Shown here piece by piece: positions 6,925-15,195 of a DNA stretch of 64,000 nucleotides. Below the pieces are notes generated by a model. It worked only from the letters and a program-made list of their open reading frames with translations, was not told the origin of the DNA and ran no database searches. Position 1 is the first letter of the stretch, and every line of letters starts with the position of its first letter. A program made the translations under genes and the position numbers. Where the stretch lies: the NCBI RefSeq assembly GCF_050942215.1, contig NZ_CP192056.1, positions 2,604,001 to 2,668,000 of the forward strand, in the 5' to 3' direction. The DNA comes from Sphaerimonospora sp050942215. GTDB lineage: Bacteria > Actinomycetota > Actinomycetes > Streptosporangiales > Streptosporangiaceae.

Positions 6925-9497
6925 TGAAGGTCCCGCTCTCCTGGCTGCGGGAGTACGTCGATCTCCCCGCGGTCACCGCCCACGAGGTGGCGGACAGGCT
7001 CACCGCCGCCGGTCTCAAGCTGGAGGCCATCACCTCGCACGGCCACGAGATCAAGAACGTGGTCGTCGGCAGGGTCCTCGAGATCGAGGAGCTGACCGGC
7101 TTCAAGAAGCCCATCAGGCACTGCAAGGTCGAGGTCGGGGAGGCCGCGCCGCGCGAGATCGTGTGCGGCGCGACCAACTTCTCCGTCGGCGCCGTCGTGC
7201 CGGTCGCGCTGCCCGGCGCCGTCCTGCCCGGCGGCTTCGAGATCGGTTCACGCAAGACCTACGGGCGGCTCTCGGACGGCATGATCTGCTCGGAGGCAGA
7301 GCTCGGCGTCGCCGAGTCCTCGCCGGGGATCCTGCTGCTGCCGGACGACACCCCGATCGGCGCCGACGTGGTCGAGCTGCTCGGCCTGCGCGACGACGTG
7401 CTGGAGCTGGAGATCACCCCGGACCGCGGGTACGCGCTGTCGATCCGGGGCGTCGCGCGTGAGGCCGCCATCGCGTTCGGCGTGTCGTTCCGCGACCCCG
7501 CCCGGATCGAGCTGCCCGCCGCCGACGGCGAGTCGTGGCCGGCGTCGATCGGCGACCCCACCGCCTGCGATCGGTTCGTGCTGCGCGCCGTGTCCGGGTT
7601 CGACCCCGCCGTCGAGAGCCCGCTGTGGATGCGGGTGCGGCTGGCCCGCGCCGGCATGCGGTCGGTCTCGCTCGCCGTCGACGTGACGAACTACGTGATG
7701 CTGGAACTGGGCCAGCCGCTGCACGCCTTCGACCGCGCCCGCCTGACGGGCGAGATCGTCGTGCGGCGCGCCAGGCCGGGGGAGCGCCTGGAGACGCTCG
7801 ACCACGTGGTGCGAGGGCTCCACGAGGACGACATCCTGATCACGGACGCCTCGGGGGCGCTCTCGATCGCCGGCACGATGGGCGGCCTGCACACCGAGAT
7901 ATCGGACGACACCACCGACATCGTGGTCGAGGCCGCGCACTTCTCCGCCACCGGCATCGCGCGTAACTCGCGCAGGCACAACCTGGTGAGCGAGGCGTCC
8001 AAGCGGTTCGAACGCGGCGTGGACCGCGAGCTGCCGCTGGCCGCCTCCTGGCGTGCCGTACGACTCCTCGTCGAGCTGGGCGGGGCCACGGCCGAGCCCG
8101 GGGTCACCCACGCCGAGGTCGAGCCCGCCCCGGTGCGGATCACGATCCCGGCCGACTACCCCGGCCGCGTCGCGGGCCTGACGTACTCACGGGAGACCGT
8201 GATCCGCAGGCTGGAGCAGATCGGCTGCGTGGTGACCGAGGGCTCGGCCGGGCAGGCCGTCGCGGCCACGGGCGGTGTGGCCGCCACCGGTGTGGTCTCG
8301 AGCAGCGGCATGGCCGGCAGGCTCGCCGTCCCCGGCGACGACCTGATCACGGTCACCCCGCCGAGCTGGCGGCCCGACCTGTCCGATCCGAACGACCTCG
8401 CGGAAGAGGTCATCCGGCTGGAGGGCTACGAGCACCTGCCGTCGGTCCTGCCCGTCGCGCCGGCGGGCGCCGGACTGACCGAGGAGCAGCGGCTGCGCCG
8501 CAGGGTGGGCCGGGCGCTCGCGTTGTCGGGGTACGTCGAGGTGCTGTCGTACCCGTTCATGGGCGGACGCGACCTCGACAACCTGCTGCTCGCCGAGGAC
8601 GACCCGCGCCGGCGGGCCACCCGGTTGGTGAACCCGCTGAGCGAGGACGAGCCGTTCATGCGGACCACGCTGCTGCCGGGCCTGCTGAAGACCCTGGTAC
8701 GCAACGTGGGCCGCGGCTTCGGCGACGTCGCGCTGTTCGAGACCGGCCTGGTCTACCGGCCGGAGCCGGACGCGCCGGCCACAGCGCCGGTGCTCGCGGT
8801 CGACAGAAGGCCGTCGGCCGAGGAGATCGCCGAGGTCGAAAGGGCGCTGCCGAGGCAGCCCCACCGGGTCGCCGTCGTCCTCACGGGCGAGTTCGAGCGC
8901 TCCGGCTGGTGGGGCGAGGGCCGCCGGGCGTCCTGGGCCGACGCCGTCGAGGCCGCCCGGGCCGTCGCCCGCGAGGCGGGGACGGATCTCGAGGTCCGGT
9001 CCGGCCGGCACGAGCCGTGGCATCCCGGACGCTGCGCCGAGCTGAGCATCACCGACCCGGGCACCGGCGAGCGCGTCGTCGTCGGCCACGCGGGTGAACT
9101 GCACCCGCGCGTCGTCGAGGCGTACGACCTGCCGCCCCGCACGGCCGCGATGGAGCTGGAGCTGTCGCTGCTGCGGCCGGCGGGACCGGTGCAGGCGCCC
9201 GCCGTGTCCACCTATCCGGTGGCGACGCAGGACGTCGCGTTGATCGTCCCGGCCGAGACGCCGGTCGCCGAGGTGGCGGCCGCGCTCACCGAGGGCGCCG
9301 GCGAACTGCTCGAGTCGGTCCGGCTGTTCGACGTGTACGAGGGCCCGCAGGCGGGTGAGGGCAACAAGTCGCTGGCCTACGCGCTGCGCTTCCGGGCGGC
9401 CGACCGGACGCTCACGGCCGAGGAGACCACGGCGGCCAGGGACGCCGCGGTCGCGCTGGCCGCAGCTCGCACCGGAGCCCGGCTCCGCGGGGCCTGA
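6924..9497 (+). CDS. pheT: Phenylalanyl-tRNA synthetase beta subunit
   Basis: Structural and editing subunit of PheRS, 857 residues. Domain order is an N-terminal tRNA-binding OB fold (about 40-150), then the B3/B4 editing region (with ITPDRGYALSIRGVAREAA and SRRHNLVSEASKRFERGVD). B5 follows, then the catalytically inactive class II-like core, and the C-terminal FDX-ACB domain (STYPVATQDVALIVP onward). The ATG at 6924 overlaps the last base of the pheS TGA; reading upstream in this frame gives only unrelated sequence. An Ala/Gly/Val/Ser-rich stretch around residues 440-470 inside the B5 region is not conserved in families I know and is probably a lineage-specific loop. A strong terminator follows. 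Confidence 0.93.
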   Translation: MKVPLSWLREYVDLPAVTAHEVADRLTAAGLKLEAITSHGHEIKNVVVGRVLEIEELTGFKKPIRHCKVEVGEAAPREIVCGATNFSVGAVVPVALPGAVLPGGFEIGSRKTYGRLSDGMICSEAELGVAESSPGILLLPDDTPIGADVVELLGLRDDVLELEITPDRGYALSIRGVAREAAIAFGVSFRDPARIELPAADGESWPASIGDPTACDRFVLRAVSGFDPAVESPLWMRVRLARAGMRSVSLAVDVTNYVMLELGQPLHAFDRARLTGEIVVRRARPGERLETLDHVVRGLHEDDILITDASGALSIAGTMGGLHTEISDDTTDIVVEAAHFSATGIARNSRRHNLVSEASKRFERGVDRELPLAASWRAVRLLVELGGATAEPGVTHAEVEPAPVRITIPADYPGRVAGLTYSRETVIRRLEQIGCVVTEGSAGQAVAATGGVAATGVVSSSGMAGRLAVPGDDLITVTPPSWRPDLSDPNDLAEEVIRLEGYEHLPSVLPVAPAGAGLTEEQRLRRRVGRALALSGYVEVLSYPFMGGRDLDNLLLAEDDPRRRATRLVNPLSEDEPFMRTTLLPGLLKTLVRNVGRGFGDVALFETGLVYRPEPDAPATAPVLAVDRRPSAEEIAEVERALPRQPHRVAVVLTGEFERSGWWGEGRRASWADAVEAARAVAREAGTDLEVRSGRHEPWHPGRCAELSITDPGTGERVVVGHAGELHPRVVEAYDLPPRTAAMELELSLLRPAGPVQAPAVSTYPVATQDVALIVPAETPVAEVAAALTEGAGELLESVRLFDVYEGPQAGEGNKSLAYALRFRAADRTLTAEETTAARDAAVALAAARTGARLRGA

Positions 9498-9521
9498 GCG
9501 CACGGCGAGAAGGACAGGGGG

Positions 9522-9551
9522 ACGGGCGCCGGAAAATGCTTCGGCGCCCGT
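9522..9551 (+). terminator. Terminator after pheT
   Basis: A perfect 10-bp inverted repeat, ACGGGCGCCG (9522-9531) and CGGCGCCCGT (9542-9551), around a 10-nt A/T-rich loop, starts 25 bp after the pheT stop. Confidence 0.7.
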
Positions 9552-9627
9552 TCGCGTCTGTGGGTACGCTGTGGAGTCCCCGCCGGGCCGTACGGTGGTT
9601 TCCCGTGCCTTCGCTGGCCGGGAAGAC

Positions 9628-9668
9628 GGACGGCCGCGCGGGGGGCAGGCCTCCCCGCGCGGCCGTCC
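9628..9668. terminator. Strong bidirectional hairpin between pheT and the deacetylase
   Basis: A 16-bp perfect stem (9628-9643 with 9653-9668; 9-nt loop) lies between convergent genes. It most likely ends the minus-strand deacetylase transcript, whose stop is at 9711, and blocks read-through both ways. Confidence 0.7.
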
Positions 9669-9710
9669 AGACGCCCTCCCGGGATCAGGAGGTCGTCATC
9701 GTGGTGGGCG

Positions 9711-10817
9711 TCACGCCGTGCTGCAGCTCGGCGTGGGCGTGGCGGCGGTGCCGCCGGCCGTGAATCCGAAGGTGGTGGAGGCGCCTGCGCCCACGCTGCC
9801 GTTGTAGGTCTCGTTGCGTACCGTGACGGAGGAGCCGGAGCCGGACAGGAAGCCTCCCCACAGCTGCGTGATGCTCTGGCCGCTCGGCCAGGTCCAGGTC
9901 ACCGTCCAGCGGCTGATCGCGGAGCTGCCCGCCTTCACCGTGACGTTGGACTGGAAACCACCGGGCCAGGAGTTCACCGTCTGGATCGTCGCGGTGCACC
10001 CGCCCTGTCCGGGCGTCGGAGTCGGAGTGGGCGTCGGCGTCGGCGTGGGGGTCGGCGTGGGGGTCGGGGTCGGAGAGGTGGGCGGCGGGCTGGTGCCGCC
10101 GTCAGGCGCGACGGCCCGGCCGGTCGACGGGGAGATCATGCCGGGGCACAGGTTGCGGCTCCTCAGGTTCGCGACGATCTGCGGGATCGCGGCGACCGTG
10201 GTCGCGTACTGGTCGTGCATGAGGATGATCTGACCGTTCTGCAGCCGGCTCGCGGCCTGCACGATCTGGGCCGTGCTCGCGCCGTTCCAGTCCTGGGAGT
10301 CGACGTCCCAGATGATCTCCCTGAGGCCGAGTTGCTGCTCGACCGACTTGAGCGTGGCGTTGGTCTCACCGTACGGCGGGCGGAACAGGCTGGGCGCGCT
10401 GCCGGTGATCTGCTGGATCGCCTGCTGGGTCTGCTGAAGTTCCGACTGGATCTGCCAGCTGCTCATCTGGGTCAGGTGCGGATGAGTCCAGCTGTGGTTG
10501 CCGATCCACATGCCGGCGTCCACCTGGGCCCTGACCAGAGACGGGTAGTTACTGGCGTTCTGCCCGATGTTGAACATGGTCGCCCGTACGCCGTTGGCCT
10601 TCAGCGTGTTGAGCAGCGTGGTGGTGTTGCTCGGGTTGGGACCGTCGTCGAAGGTCAGGCCGACGTATCCGGCGCTGCAGTCCGCGGCCCTGGCCGTGGA
10701 CGGCAGGGCCACGGCCAGGGCCGCGCCGACGATGCCGATGGCGCTCATGACGAGTGCCTTTCTCAAACGTGCACGGCGGCTGCGGCCGCTGCCGGTGGAA
10801 ACGGCGCTGTCGATCAT
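9711..10817 (-). CDS. Secreted polysaccharide deacetylase with C-terminal CBM2
   Basis: Extracellular carbohydrate esterase (NodB/CE4 type) fused to a cellulose/chitin-binding module, 368 residues. A basic n-region and hydrophobic core (about 22-44) end at ALPSTARA-AD, a signal peptidase I site. The NodB domain follows with motif 1 LTFDDGPN, motif 2 HSWTHPHL (metal His residues) and motif 3 RPPYGE. A Pro-Thr linker encoded by hexanucleotide-type repeats (about 10015-10075) leads to a CBM2-like domain with conserved Trp residues (NSWPGGFQ, WTVTWTWPSGQ). The start has GGAGGAA upstream on the minus strand. Likely removes acetyl groups from acetyl-xylan or chitin on plant or fungal matter; the substrate cannot be fixed from sequence. 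Upstream palindromes suggest sugar-responsive control. Confidence 0.9.
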   Translation of the reverse strand: MIDSAVSTGSGRSRRARLRKALVMSAIGIVGAALAVALPSTARAADCSAGYVGLTFDDGPNPSNTTTLLNTLKANGVRATMFNIGQNASNYPSLVRAQVDAGMWIGNHSWTHPHLTQMSSWQIQSELQQTQQAIQQITGSAPSLFRPPYGETNATLKSVEQQLGLREIIWDVDSQDWNGASTAQIVQAASRLQNGQIILMHDQYATTVAAIPQIVANLRSRNLCPGMISPSTGRAVAPDGGTSPPPTSPTPTPTPTPTPTPTPTPTPTPGQGGCTATIQTVNSWPGGFQSNVTVKAGSSAISRWTVTWTWPSGQSITQLWGGFLSGSGSSVTVRNETYNGSVGAGASTTFGFTAGGTAATPTPSCSTA

Positions 10818-10903
10818 GTCTGTTCCTCCACTGGAACACTGATCAAGACGGGATGGGTGCGGTGCCGGCCACGCATGTCGGGGGAGAGCTCTGCCTGCCG
10901 CTC

Positions 10904-11018
10904 ATTCTGTGGAGAGTCTCTGAAACATGTCAACGATCAACTGAAAAATTTCAAGAACCCGACCGATCAATATGGCCTTGTGCTGCTGTAACGTCGAAGG
11001 TCTCCAATGGAAACTTTC
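10904..11018 (-). promoter_or_regulatory. Deacetylase promoter with GAAA/TTTC palindromic operators
   Basis: Read on the minus strand, TTGACA (plus-strand 10928-10933) and CAGAAT (10904-10909) are 18 bp apart, a good housekeeping promoter. TGAAAAATTTCA (10942-10953) is a 5-2-5 palindrome just upstream of the -35. A second palindrome, GAAACTTTC, lies at 11010-11018, and an imperfect TGAAACATGTCA (10921-10932) overlaps the -35. GAAA-N-TTTC elements are known operators of xylanase and other glycoside hydrolase genes in Streptomyces. Function here is inferred. Confidence 0.5.
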
Positions 11019-11054
11019 AGCAGGAAAACGCGGCAGTCAGCCCCGGACATGCGA

Positions 11055-11089
11055 GCAGGCCGGTCATGGCGTCCGCATGACCGGCCTGC
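11055..11089 (-). terminator. Terminator after the acyl-CoA synthetase
   Basis: A 14-bp perfect stem (11055-11068 with 11076-11089; 7-nt loop) lies 12 bp beyond the ligase stop on the minus strand. Confidence 0.7.
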
Positions 11090-11101
11090 GACAGACGGGG
11101 A

Positions 11102-12775
11102 TCAGAGGCCGAGGATCTCCCGCCTGAGCCGGGTCTTCAGCACCTTGCCGCCGGGGTTGCGCGGCAACTCGGCCTCCCGGAACCAGAATCGGACCGGCAC
11201 CTTGAAGGCCGCCAGGCGCCCGCGAAGGAACTCCTGGAGCTCCCCGGCGGTGGCCGCCGAGTCCGGCCTGAGCCGTACGACGGCCCCGACCTGCTCGCCG
11301 AACTCGTCGTCGGGGATGCCGATGACGGCGGCGTCGTCGACAGCGGGGTGGTCGAACATGGCCGCCTCGACCTCGGCGCAGTAGACGTTCTCGCCGCCGC
11401 GGATCACCATGTCCTTGGCCCGGTCGACGATGTAGACGAAACCCTCCTCGTCGATCCTGGCGAGGTCGCCGGTGTGCAGCCAGCCATCCACGAACGTCTC
11501 GGCGGTCGCCTCCGGCCGGTTCCAGTACCCCTTGATCACGATGGGGCCGCGGACGCACAGCTCGCCGACCCGGCCCGGCGGCAGCTCGTTCCCGAGGGGG
11601 TCGCAGACCTTGACGTCCACCACGGCCAGCGGACGGCCGATGCTGTCGGGTCTGGCGAGGTAGTCCCCGCCGCTGTTGTACACGGCCAGCGCGCTCGTCT
11701 CGGTCATGCCGTACCCGTTGGACGGGGTCCGGCCCGGGAGCAGCTCGGTGAGCCGCTCGAGCAGCTTGGGCGGGGCCGGCGCGCCGCCGTACGAAACGCC
11801 CCCGAGCGAGGAGATGTCGTGGTCGCCGAGGGAGGGGTGGGACAGGAGCTGCCAGGCGTTGGTCGGCACGCCGCTCAGCACCGTGACCTTCTCGCGCTCG
11901 ATCAGTTCGAGCGCGGCTCCCGCGTCCCACCTGTACATCAGCACCAGCCCGCCGCCGTTGAACATCGTGGTCAGGAGTACGGCGAAGCACCCGGTGGCGT
12001 GGAAGAGCGGGACCGTGAGCAGGGTGTTGGGGCGCACGCGCGCGACGGCGGCCGGGTCCTTCCCGGCGAGCGCCGCGCTGTGCAACCTCGCGTATGCCAC
12101 GGTCATCGGGGCCTGGCCCAGGTTGCGGTTGCTGCCGAGCGCGCCCTTGGGCCTGCCGGTGGTGCCGGAGGTGTAGAAGATCGTGGCGGGGTCGTCCGGG
12201 GCGACCTCGACCGGCGGCAGCGTCACATCGGCACGCACCTCGCCGAGCACGTCGGCCCAGTCGGCGCGACCAGAGGGGCTCGCGCCGTCGCCCCTCGCGA
12301 CGATCATCGGCAGGCCGGCGCCGGAGAGCCGTTCCGCGCGCTCGCCGTCCGCGATCACGAGCTTGGCCCCGGAGTCGGTCAGGCCGTACGCCAGCTCCTG
12401 CTCCGTCCACCAGGCGTTCAGCGGCACGGCCACGGCCCCGACGGCCAGGACGGCGGAGAAGGAGATGATCCACTCCGGGTGGTTCCGCATGGCGATGGCC
12501 ACCCGGTCCCCTTTGCGCACGCCGTAGTCGTCGACCAGCCGGTGGGCCAGTGTCGCCGCCAGCTGGAAGTGCCGCTCGTACGTGTACCGCTCGCCGGAGT
12601 AGACGACGAACACCCTGTCGCCGTGGAAGCGGGTGATCTCCAGCAGCGCCCGGAAGGCCGATGGGGCGTGCTTCCAGATACGGATCTTGTGGCCGTCCGC
12701 CTCGTCCTCTTCCATCTCGAAGAGCTGGCCGGGGGCCGTGAGTCTGGCCTGGACCTGTTCCCTGGTGATCGCCAT
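11102..12775 (-). CDS. AMP-forming acyl-CoA synthetase / ligase
   Basis: ANL-superfamily enzyme that activates a carboxylic acid as acyl-AMP and transfers it to CoA, 557 residues. The AMP/phosphate loop TIFYTSGTTGRPKGA lies about residues 195-209. The adenine motif NGYGMTETSA follows, then the hinge region DGWLHTGDLARIDEEGFVYIVDRAKDMVIRGGENV, and the C-terminal catalytic Lys in NPGGKVLKT. The N-terminus is typical of actinobacterial fatty-acid CoA ligases of the FadD class; the chain length of the substrate is not readable. The ATG at 12775 sits downstream (minus strand) of two TetR-like palindromes, suggesting a single regulated transcript. Neighbour of the deacetylase but functionally unrelated as far as can be seen. 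Confidence 0.88.
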   Translation of the reverse strand: MAITREQVQARLTAPGQLFEMEEDEADGHKIRIWKHAPSAFRALLEITRFHGDRVFVVYSGERYTYERHFQLAATLAHRLVDDYGVRKGDRVAIAMRNHPEWIISFSAVLAVGAVAVPLNAWWTEQELAYGLTDSGAKLVIADGERAERLSGAGLPMIVARGDGASPSGRADWADVLGEVRADVTLPPVEVAPDDPATIFYTSGTTGRPKGALGSNRNLGQAPMTVAYARLHSAALAGKDPAAVARVRPNTLLTVPLFHATGCFAVLLTTMFNGGGLVLMYRWDAGAALELIEREKVTVLSGVPTNAWQLLSHPSLGDHDISSLGGVSYGGAPAPPKLLERLTELLPGRTPSNGYGMTETSALAVYNSGGDYLARPDSIGRPLAVVDVKVCDPLGNELPPGRVGELCVRGPIVIKGYWNRPEATAETFVDGWLHTGDLARIDEEGFVYIVDRAKDMVIRGGENVYCAEVEAAMFDHPAVDDAAVIGIPDDEFGEQVGAVVRLRPDSAATAGELQEFLRGRLAAFKVPVRFWFREAELPRNPGGKVLKTRLRREILGL

Positions 12776-12818
12776 GTGGGTGCACGCTCCCGGGTCGTCA
12801 CTTGCCGAGACTTCACGA

Positions 12819-12850
12819 TACCGACCAGTTGGTACGTGGACCAGTTGTCC
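12819..12850 (-). promoter_or_regulatory. Tandem TetR-like palindromes before the acyl-CoA synthetase
   Basis: TACCGACCAGTTGGTA (12819-12834) is an imperfect 16-bp palindrome of the TACCnACnnGTnGGTA form. GGACCAGTTGTCC (12838-12850) follows at once and shares the GACCAGTTG core. Both are 44-75 bp before the ligase start. Palindromes of this form are common operators of TetR-family fatty-acid regulators in Actinobacteria; no such regulator gene is adjacent. Confidence 0.45.
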
Positions 12851-12867
12851 ACTGCGCGAGATGGTGC

Positions 12868-12939
12868 TTGCATGATCATGCCTTCGGTTGCATACTTTCT
12901 AAGGAAGCAATTTCATGAGTCATGCTGCATAATCATGCA
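12868..12939 (+). promoter_or_regulatory. argC promoter with two ARG boxes
   Basis: TTGCAT (12868-12873) and CATACT (12891-12896) are 17 bp apart and form a likely promoter. TGCAT-GATC-ATGCC (12869-12882) overlaps the -35, and TGCAT-AATC-ATGCA (12926-12939) lies just past the expected start point. Both have the 5-4-5 layout of ArgR operators (TGAAT-nnnn-ATTCA in E. coli). Their centres are 57 bp apart. argR is the last gene of the operon, so arginine feedback repression is likely. Confidence 0.7.
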
Positions 12940-12965
12940 GGCAGGTCGATGGACAGGAGGACGGC

Positions 12966-13988
12966 ATGAGAGCGGCGATCGCCGGTGCGAGCGGGTACGC
13001 GGGAGGCGAGCTGCTCCGGCTGCTGCTCGGCCACCCCACGATCGACATCGGCACGCTCACCGCCGGATCGAGCGCGGGGACCCGTCTCGGCACGCATCAA
13101 CCCCATCTGCCCGAGCTGGCCGACCGGATCATCGAGGAGACCACGCCGGAGACGCTGAGCGGCCACGACGTCGTCTTCCTCGCGCTCCCGCACGGTCAGT
13201 CGGCGGCGCTGGCCGCCCGGCTCGGCGAGGACACGCTGATCGTCGACTGCGGCGCCGACTTCCGCCTCACCGACGCCGCGGACTGGGTGCACTTCTACGG
13301 CGGCGAGCACGCCGGCACCTGGCCGTACGGCCTGCCTGAGCTGCCCGGCCAGCGCGAGCCGCTGCGCGGCGCACGCAGGATCGCCGCGCCCGGCTGCTAC
13401 CCGACCTCGGTGACGCTCGCGCTGTTCCCTGCGTTCGCGGCCGGCCTGGTGGAGCCCGACGTCGTCGCGGTCGCGGCCAGCGGCACCTCCGGCGCGGGCC
13501 GGTCCCTCAAGCCGAATCTGCTGGGCAGCGAGGTCATGGGCTCGGTCAGCGCGTACGGCGTGGGCGGCGTGCACCGGCACACACCGGAGATGGAGCAGAA
13601 CCTGTCGGCGGTGGCCGGGCGGCCGGTCCGGGTCTCCTTCACCCCGACGCTCGCGCCGATGAGCCGCGGCATTCTCGCCACCTGCACGGCGCCGGCCGCG
13701 CCGGGCCTCACCGCGGCCACGCTCCGGGAGGCGTACGAGACGGCGGTGAAGGACGAGCCGTTCCTGCGCCTGCTGCCGGAGGGCGTCTGGCCCGCCACCG
13801 CGATGACGATCGGCGCCAACACGGCCGCGCTGCAGGTCACCCTCGACGAGCGGGCCGGCCGCGTCGTCGCCGTCGCCGCGATCGACAACCTCACCAAGGG
13901 CACGGCGGGCGGCGCGATCCAGAGCGCCAACCTCGCCCTCGGCCTTCCGGAAGAACTCGGCCTTCCCCTGAACGGAGTCGCCCCTTGA
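12966..13988 (+). CDS. argC: N-acetyl-gamma-glutamyl-phosphate reductase
   Basis: Third step of arginine synthesis: NADPH-dependent reduction of N-acetylglutamyl-5-phosphate to the semialdehyde. The 340-residue product starts MRAAIAGASGYAGGELLRLLLGHP, the classic NADP-binding N-terminus (GASGYAG). The active-site Cys is in RRIAAPGCYPTSVTLAL (C at about 144), and the conserved HRHTPEMEQ follows. GGAGG precedes the ATG. First gene of argCJBDFR, behind two ARG boxes. Confidence 0.95.
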   Translation: MRAAIAGASGYAGGELLRLLLGHPTIDIGTLTAGSSAGTRLGTHQPHLPELADRIIEETTPETLSGHDVVFLALPHGQSAALAARLGEDTLIVDCGADFRLTDAADWVHFYGGEHAGTWPYGLPELPGQREPLRGARRIAAPGCYPTSVTLALFPAFAAGLVEPDVVAVAASGTSGAGRSLKPNLLGSEVMGSVSAYGVGGVHRHTPEMEQNLSAVAGRPVRVSFTPTLAPMSRGILATCTAPAAPGLTAATLREAYETAVKDEPFLRLLPEGVWPATAMTIGANTAALQVTLDERAGRVVAVAAIDNLTKGTAGGAIQSANLALGLPEELGLPLNGVAP

Positions 13989-14040
13989 TCACACCGAGCA
14001 CGCCTGGCACACCAGGAACACGGCCAACCGAGGAGCAGCC

Positions 14041-15195
14041 ATGAGCGTGACAGCACCGCAGGGGTTCCGCGCGGCCGGCGTGGCCGCCGGGATCAAGAGC
14101 GGCGGTGCCCGCGACCTCGCCATCGTCGTCAACGACGGCCCGTCGCGCGCCGCGGCCGGCGTCTTCACCCGCAACCGGGTCAAGGCGGCGCCCGTGGTGT
14201 GGTCGGAGCAGGTCCTGAGCGGCGGGCGGGTGCGTGCGGTGGTCCTCAACTCGGGCGGTGCCAACGCCTGCACCGGGCCGCTCGGCTTCCAGGACACCCA
14301 TGCCACGGCGGAGAAGGCCGCCGGGGTTCTGGGCGACAGCGCCGCCGAGATCGCGGTCTGCTCCACGGGCCTGATCGGCGAGCGGCTGCCGATCGACGCG
14401 CTGCTGGCCGGGATCGACACGGCCGCGGCCCAGCTCTCGCGGGACGGCGCGCTGGCGGCCGCCGACGCGATCAGGACGACCGACACGGTCAGCAAGATCT
14501 CCTTCCGCCGGGGCGAGGGCGGTTACATGGTCGGCGGCATGGCCAAGGGCGCCGGCATGCTCGCCCCCGCCCTCGCGACCATGCTCTGCGTGATCACCAC
14601 CGACGCCGACGTCGGCGCCGGGGACCTGGACGCGGTGCTGCGCGACGCCACCGCCGTGACGTTCGACCGGCTCGACACCGATGGCTGCATGTCGACGAAC
14701 GACACCGTGCTGCTGCTGGCCAGCGGTGCGTCCGGGGTGCGGCCGGACCTCGCCGAGTTCGGCAAGGTCGTCACCGCGGTCTGCGCCGACCTCGCCCACC
14801 AGCTGCTGGTCGACGCCGAAGGCGCGACCAAGGCCATCGCGATAGAGGTGGTCGGGGCGGCCTCGGAGGACGACGCCGTGACCGTGGGCCGGGCGGTGGC
14901 CCGCTCCAACCTGCTCAAGTGCGCGATCCACGGGGAGGACCCCAACTGGGGCCGGGTGCTCAGCGCGGTCGGCACCACCGAGGCGGTCTTCGCGCCCGAG
15001 CGGCTCAACGTCGCGATCAACGGCATCTGGATCTGCCGTGGCGGCGCGGCCGGAGACGACCGTTCGAAGGTGGACCTGCGGCCCCGCGACGTGACCATCA
15101 CCGTCGACCTGTCCGCCGGATCGCACTCCGCGACCGTCCACACGACGGATCTCACCGCGGCGTACGTCCACGAGAACTCGGCGTACTCGTCATGA
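14041..15195 (+). CDS. argJ: Glutamate N-acetyltransferase (ornithine acetyltransferase)
   Basis: Recycles the acetyl group from N-acetylornithine to glutamate and, in bifunctional forms, also makes N-acetylglutamate from acetyl-CoA. The 384-residue precursor carries the autoproteolysis site KGAGMLAPALATMLCV, where the Ala-Thr bond is cut and the new N-terminal Thr becomes the nucleophile. DTDGCMSTNDTVLLLASG follows in the beta chain, then EDPNWGRVL and the C-terminal ENSAYSS, all family hallmarks. GAGGAG precedes the ATG; 52 bp separate it from argC. No argA-like gene is in the window, which suggests but does not prove a bifunctional enzyme. Confidence 0.95.
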   Translation: MSVTAPQGFRAAGVAAGIKSGGARDLAIVVNDGPSRAAAGVFTRNRVKAAPVVWSEQVLSGGRVRAVVLNSGGANACTGPLGFQDTHATAEKAAGVLGDSAAEIAVCSTGLIGERLPIDALLAGIDTAAAQLSRDGALAAADAIRTTDTVSKISFRRGEGGYMVGGMAKGAGMLAPALATMLCVITTDADVGAGDLDAVLRDATAVTFDRLDTDGCMSTNDTVLLLASGASGVRPDLAEFGKVVTAVCADLAHQLLVDAEGATKAIAIEVVGAASEDDAVTVGRAVARSNLLKCAIHGEDPNWGRVLSAVGTTEAVFAPERLNVAINGIWICRGGAAGDDRSKVDLRPRDVTITVDLSAGSHSATVHTTDLTAAYVHENSAYSS

